A DNA stretch of 64,000 bases from Anaerosomatales bacterium. Lineage in GTDB: Bacteria > Actinomycetota > Coriobacteriia > Anaerosomatales > Anaerosomataceae. A program made the translations under genes and the position numbers. The stretch is from contig JASEEU010000002.1 of NCBI GenBank assembly GCA_030019445.1, positions 281,661-345,660 on the forward strand, in the 5' to 3' direction. Positions 61,643 through 64,000 of this stretch are shown here, piece after piece; position 1 is the first letter of the stretch; every line of letters begins with the position of its first letter. The notes beneath the pieces were generated by a model. That model searched no databases and was not told the origin of the DNA. It saw nothing but the letters and a program-made list of their open reading frames with translations.

Positions 61643-61670
61643 ATTATACCCACGGGGGTATGCGATGCAA
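61643..61670 (-). promoter_or_regulatory. Promoter of the ferredoxin-selenoprotein operon with CsoR/CstR-type operator
   Basis: On the minus strand TTGCAT (61670-61665), a 16-base spacer and a perfect TATAAT (61648-61643) form a strong promoter. The palindrome ATACCC-CCGT-GGGTAT (61661-61646) fills the spacer and shares TAT with the -10. Such 6-4-6 AT/GC palindromes are typical of CsoR/CstR-family sites. A bound repressor would block polymerase. Confidence 0.75.
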
Positions 61671-61788
61671 GTGCGGTGCCACTGTGCCGGACGTGGCGAC
61701 CCGGGTCCGGCTTCGCAGGGGTCACGCGCGGCTGGTACCATACTGCTGTGCGATCGTAGTGCCGCCGCGACAGTGCTGGAGGTTTGCG

Positions 61789-62949
61789 TTGGACTCCGCA
61801 AGCAGGCTCGGTGTGACGGGACGCAAGCTGCTCTTCTACCTGCTGGGGGCGGGGGTGCTCATCGGCCTGGCGTTCCCGCTGTTCGCCAGCATCTTCGTCG
61901 AGCCCAAGAGCGGCGGCGCGTGGCTCGCCTTCTCGGCGCTCTGCATCCTGGCTGGACTGCTCCTCGGCGCGCTCAGCCACTTCGTGGCGTTCCGCGTCTC
62001 GGAGCGGCTGCTGTTCGATGTCGTGTCGGAGGCATCGGCCTCGCTCGGCGTGACGGCGCATGAGAGCAAGGGGCTCGACGCGCTCTCGCGCGAGCTGCAG
62101 AGCGTCTTCGCCAACGTCAGCAGCCTGCTCGACCAGATCCGCGCGGCGAACACCAACATCCGCGCGCTCACAGCGCAGGTCCTCGCTGCCACCGAGCAGC
62201 AGGCGTCCGGCGCCGCTGAGCAGGCCGCCGCCGTGACCGAGACCTCGGCTACCGTCGAGGAACTGGCGCAGACGTCGAGTCAGATCGCCGACAACTCCGA
62301 GGCGGTGGTGCGGATCGCGGAGCGGACGCTCGCCAGCGCCGAGGAGGGCATGCAGGCGGTGGCCGACACCGCGGAGGGCATCGAGGAGATCCGCCTCACC
62401 ACCCAGCAGTCGTCCGACCGGATCCTGGCGCTCGGTGAACGGAGCCAGGAGATCGGGCGCGTCCTGTCGATCATCGACGAGATAGCCGAGCAGACCAAGA
62501 TCCTCGCGCTCAATGCCGCCATCGAGGCTGCCCGCGCCGGCGAAGCGGGCAAGGGCTTCTCGGTGGTGGCCGAGGAGATCCGCAAGCTCGCGGACTCGGT
62601 CACCGAGTCGACCCAGGAGATCAATCGCGTCGTGCGCGAGATCCAGGCATCGACCTCGGCGCTCATCATGCAGACGGAGAAGGCCGCCAAGAAGGTGGCC
62701 GAGGGCAAGGACCTCGCCGGGCACACCGCTGACGAGCTCACGCGGATCCTCTCCCAGGCCGAAGAGACCACCGACGCCGCCAAGCAGATCTCCATCGCGA
62801 CACAGCAGCAGCGTACCGCCTCGGACCAGGTGGTCGTCTCCATGCGCGAGGTGGCTGCGGTCTCGCAGCAGGCGGCCGAAGCCTCGCGCCAGATCTCGAC
62901 AGCGATCACCGAGCTCAACGCGCTCGTCGACTCGATGGTGGTGCGCTAG
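61789..62949 (+). CDS. Methyl-accepting chemotaxis protein, short-loop type
   Basis: This 386-residue receptor has two helices ([20 protein letters not shown] and [20 protein letters not shown]) separated by only about ten residues, then a coiled-coil signalling domain. Its tip is [20 protein letters not shown], flanked by [19 protein letters not shown]. No HAMP is obvious and there is no sensor domain. TTG 61789 follows GGAGG by six bases; longer upstream frames have atypical N-termini. It probably uses the chemotaxis system at 40-47 kb. Confidence 0.9.
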   Translation: MDSASRLGVTGRKLLFYLLGAGVLIGLAFPLFASIFVEPKSGGAWLAFSALCILAGLLLGALSHFVAFRVSERLLFDVVSEASASLGVTAHESKGLDALSRELQSVFANVSSLLDQIRAANTNIRALTAQVLAATEQQASGAAEQAAAVTETSATVEELAQTSSQIADNSEAVVRIAERTLASAEEGMQAVADTAEGIEEIRLTTQQSSDRILALGERSQEIGRVLSIIDEIAEQTKILALNAAIEAARAGEAGKGFSVVAEEIRKLADSVTESTQEINRVVREIQASTSALIMQTEKAAKKVAEGKDLAGHTADELTRILSQAEETTDAAKQISIATQQQRTASDQVVVSMREVAAVSQQAAEASRQISTAITELNALVDSMVVR

Positions 62950-63408
62950 ATGGGGGTCGCTCAGCGTCTTGCCGATGCCGGGCTCGTGCTTCCCGCTGCG
63001 CCTGTGGCTGTCGGCGCCTACGTGCCCGCCCGTCGCGCCGGCATGCTCGTGTTCACCGCCGGCCAACTGCCGATGCGAGACGGGGCGCTGATCGCGGTCG
63101 GCACCCTCGGTCTGGACGTCGATCCGGACGACGCGCGTCTGTGCGCCGAGCAGGCCGCGCTCAACGCCCTCGCGGCCGCCTCGACGGTCTGCGACCTGGA
63201 TGCCGTCGACGCAGTCGTCAGGCTCACGGGATACGTCGCCTCGGCGACGGGGTTCGTGTCCCAACCGGCGGTGATCGATGCTGCGAGCGCGGTGCTCCAG
63301 ACAGCGTTCGGCGATTGCGGGGCACATGCTCGAGAAGCCGTCGGTGTCGCAGCGCTGCCCCTCGGCGCGCCGGTCGAGCTCTCGCTGGTGTTGCACCTGC
63401 TCGGATGA
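62950..63408 (+). CDS. RidA/YjgF family protein
   Basis: This 152-residue protein has family segments YVPARRAGMLVFTAGQLPMR near residue 25 and CAEQAALNALAAASTVCDLD near 60. It is of the atypical RidA group with VAALPLGAPVELSLVLHL at the C-terminus, which lacks the catalytic Arg context of true RidA deaminases. Function beyond the fold is unclear. ATG 62950 follows the receptor stop directly, with no strong ribosome-binding site, which suggests coupling. Confidence 0.85.
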   Translation: MGVAQRLADAGLVLPAAPVAVGAYVPARRAGMLVFTAGQLPMRDGALIAVGTLGLDVDPDDARLCAEQAALNALAAASTVCDLDAVDAVVRLTGYVASATGFVSQPAVIDAASAVLQTAFGDCGAHAREAVGVAALPLGAPVELSLVLHLLG

Positions 63409-63472
63409 GGCGCGTGCAGGAAACGGCAGAGCGGGACCGAAGAATCTAAGCAGGGCTGCCAGCGAAGCTGGC

Positions 63473-63491
63473 GTACCCCCGTTTGTATTGT
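63473..63491 (+). promoter_or_regulatory. Degenerate ATACCC-N4-GGGTAT-like site upstream of the NapC-type gene
   Basis: GTACCC-CCGT-TTGTAT followed by TGT aligns base for base with the ferredoxin-operon site over 15 of 19 positions, including the CCGT centre. TATTGT would be its -10. It lies about 100 bases before the cytochrome start. The right half is poor, so this is a tentative third site. Confidence 0.3.
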
Positions 63492-63589
63492 AGGTTCACA
63501 AGCGTTCCGATATCGTGAACGGGATGGATGCGGCTCAGGCCGCCAGCCGAACACGGTAATCACACACGCTCGAGCGAGGGGAGATGCGT

Positions 63590-64000
63590 ATGGCCAAGCT
63601 GTCCTTGGCCGGGTTCAAGGATCCGGTCAGACGGCCGCGGTACATCATCTGGACGGGTGTGGCCGTCCTGGTGTTGGCCGCGTTCGTCGTGGTGGCGTTC
63701 GGCGCCACGTCCACGTACTGGTTCTGCGCCGAGGTTTGCCACAAAGTGCAGGATGACTCGATCGCGGCCTATGATCGGTCCTCGCACAAGATGGTCTCAT
63801 GCATGTCCTGCCATGAGCCTGTGAACGCGGATCCCATCACCTTCACCTTCTACAAGGCGAAGGCGCTCGGCGAGCTCGTGCTGACCGTAACCAACAACTT
63901 CGAGCTTCCGCTGAACCCCGATTCGCATCTCGCGCTCGACGCCGGTCACATGGGGTCCGAGCAGTGCACGCAGTGCCACTCGCTCGAGACCCGCGTCGTG
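63590..64000 (+). CDS. NapC/NrfH-type membrane multihaem cytochrome (3' truncated)
   Basis: 137 residues are visible. One N-terminal helix (YIIWTGVAVLVLAAFVVVAF) anchors the protein. Haem motifs visible are CAEVCH near residue 48 (a CxxxCH spacing), CMSCHEP near 79 and CTQCHSL near 127. The layout matches quinol-linked NapC/NrfH-type proteins. GAGGGGAG precedes ATG 63590 by six bases; ATG 63584 is too close to it. The rest lies outside the window, so total haem count and partner are unknown. Confidence 0.88.
   Translation, partial: MAKLSLAGFKDPVRRPRYIIWTGVAVLVLAAFVVVAFGATSTYWFCAEVCHKVQDDSIAAYDRSSHKMVSCMSCHEPVNADPITFTFYKAKALGELVLTVTNNFELPLNPDSHLALDAGHMGSEQCTQCHSLETRVV

Noticed and set aside
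63421..63490. Cyclic-di-GMP (GEMM) riboswitch before the NapC-type gene
   Set aside because: Some resemblance, but the conserved GGCAAACC and GACGCAAAGCC blocks are absent.
1..64000. CRISPR arrays, insertion sequences or phage genes
   Set aside because: No regular direct repeats, transposase motifs or phage-type genes were seen.

Overview
The window is a GC-rich (roughly two-thirds G+C), gene-dense stretch of bacterial chromosome with many GTG starts, overlapping genes and no mobile elements. The content points to an anaerobic or microaerophilic actinobacterium, most likely a deep Coriobacteriia-type lineage. Supporting traits are a full selenocysteine system, tungstate uptake, molybdenum/tungsten cofactor synthesis, a flavodiiron protein, multiheme c-type cytochromes, GTG/TTG starts and Actinobacteria-like short leaders. 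The lineage is inferred from gene content and composition, not from a marker gene.

Layout. 1-5.9 kb: end of a Ppx/GppA phosphatase, tRNA-Leu(TAA), then a B12-binding protein, a TPR protein, a glycosidase-like protein and an EAL phosphodiesterase. 6.0-12.4 kb: selenium locus selD, yedF-like, selA, selB, a 17-haem cytochrome on the opposite strand, and tRNA-Sec (selC). selD itself reads through an in-frame TGA at the active-site position. 12.4-24.2 kb: SGNH-like lipoprotein, photolyase, YbgA-type protein, nitroreductase, FetAB-type exporter, polyprenyl diphosphate synthase, rhomboid protease, flavodiiron protein, M28 peptidase and a GAF histidine kinase. 24.2-27.2 kb: reverse-strand fur-cbiM-cbiQ-cbiO operon behind a Fur-box-like site. 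27.3-38.5 kb: LysR regulator, a Moco/tungsten-cofactor-type riboswitch, tupABC, then a ten-gene operon (mobA-fdhD fusion, moeA, small protein, mobB, moaA, moaC, MOSC, mogA, NifS-like enzyme, Se/S-carrier-like protein). 38.5-53.3 kb: L,D-transpeptidase, a compact chemotaxis operon (cheR, MCP, cheW, cheY, cheB, cheA, cheC, cheD), a diguanylate cyclase, wall-related genes, an MFS transporter and pilT. 53.3-64 kb: B12/radical SAM protein, sigma factor with partner, VanZ-like and EamA proteins, PBP1A, a ferredoxin-selenoprotein operon, a second MCP, a RidA-family protein and the start of a NapC-type cytochrome.

How it fits together. Selenocysteine insertion, tungstate uptake, pterin cofactor assembly and FdhD sulfuration all serve enzymes of the formate dehydrogenase class, though no such enzyme lies in the window. 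The NifS-like plus Se/S-carrier pair at the end of the pterin operon suggests a link between selenium and molybdenum handling. The most notable items are a small selenoprotein with a CxxxxU motif that an ordinary gene caller would truncate (61053-61388), its operon with a ferredoxin, and a perfect ATACCC-N4-GGGTAT palindrome fused to the -10 element both there and in front of mobA-fdhD.
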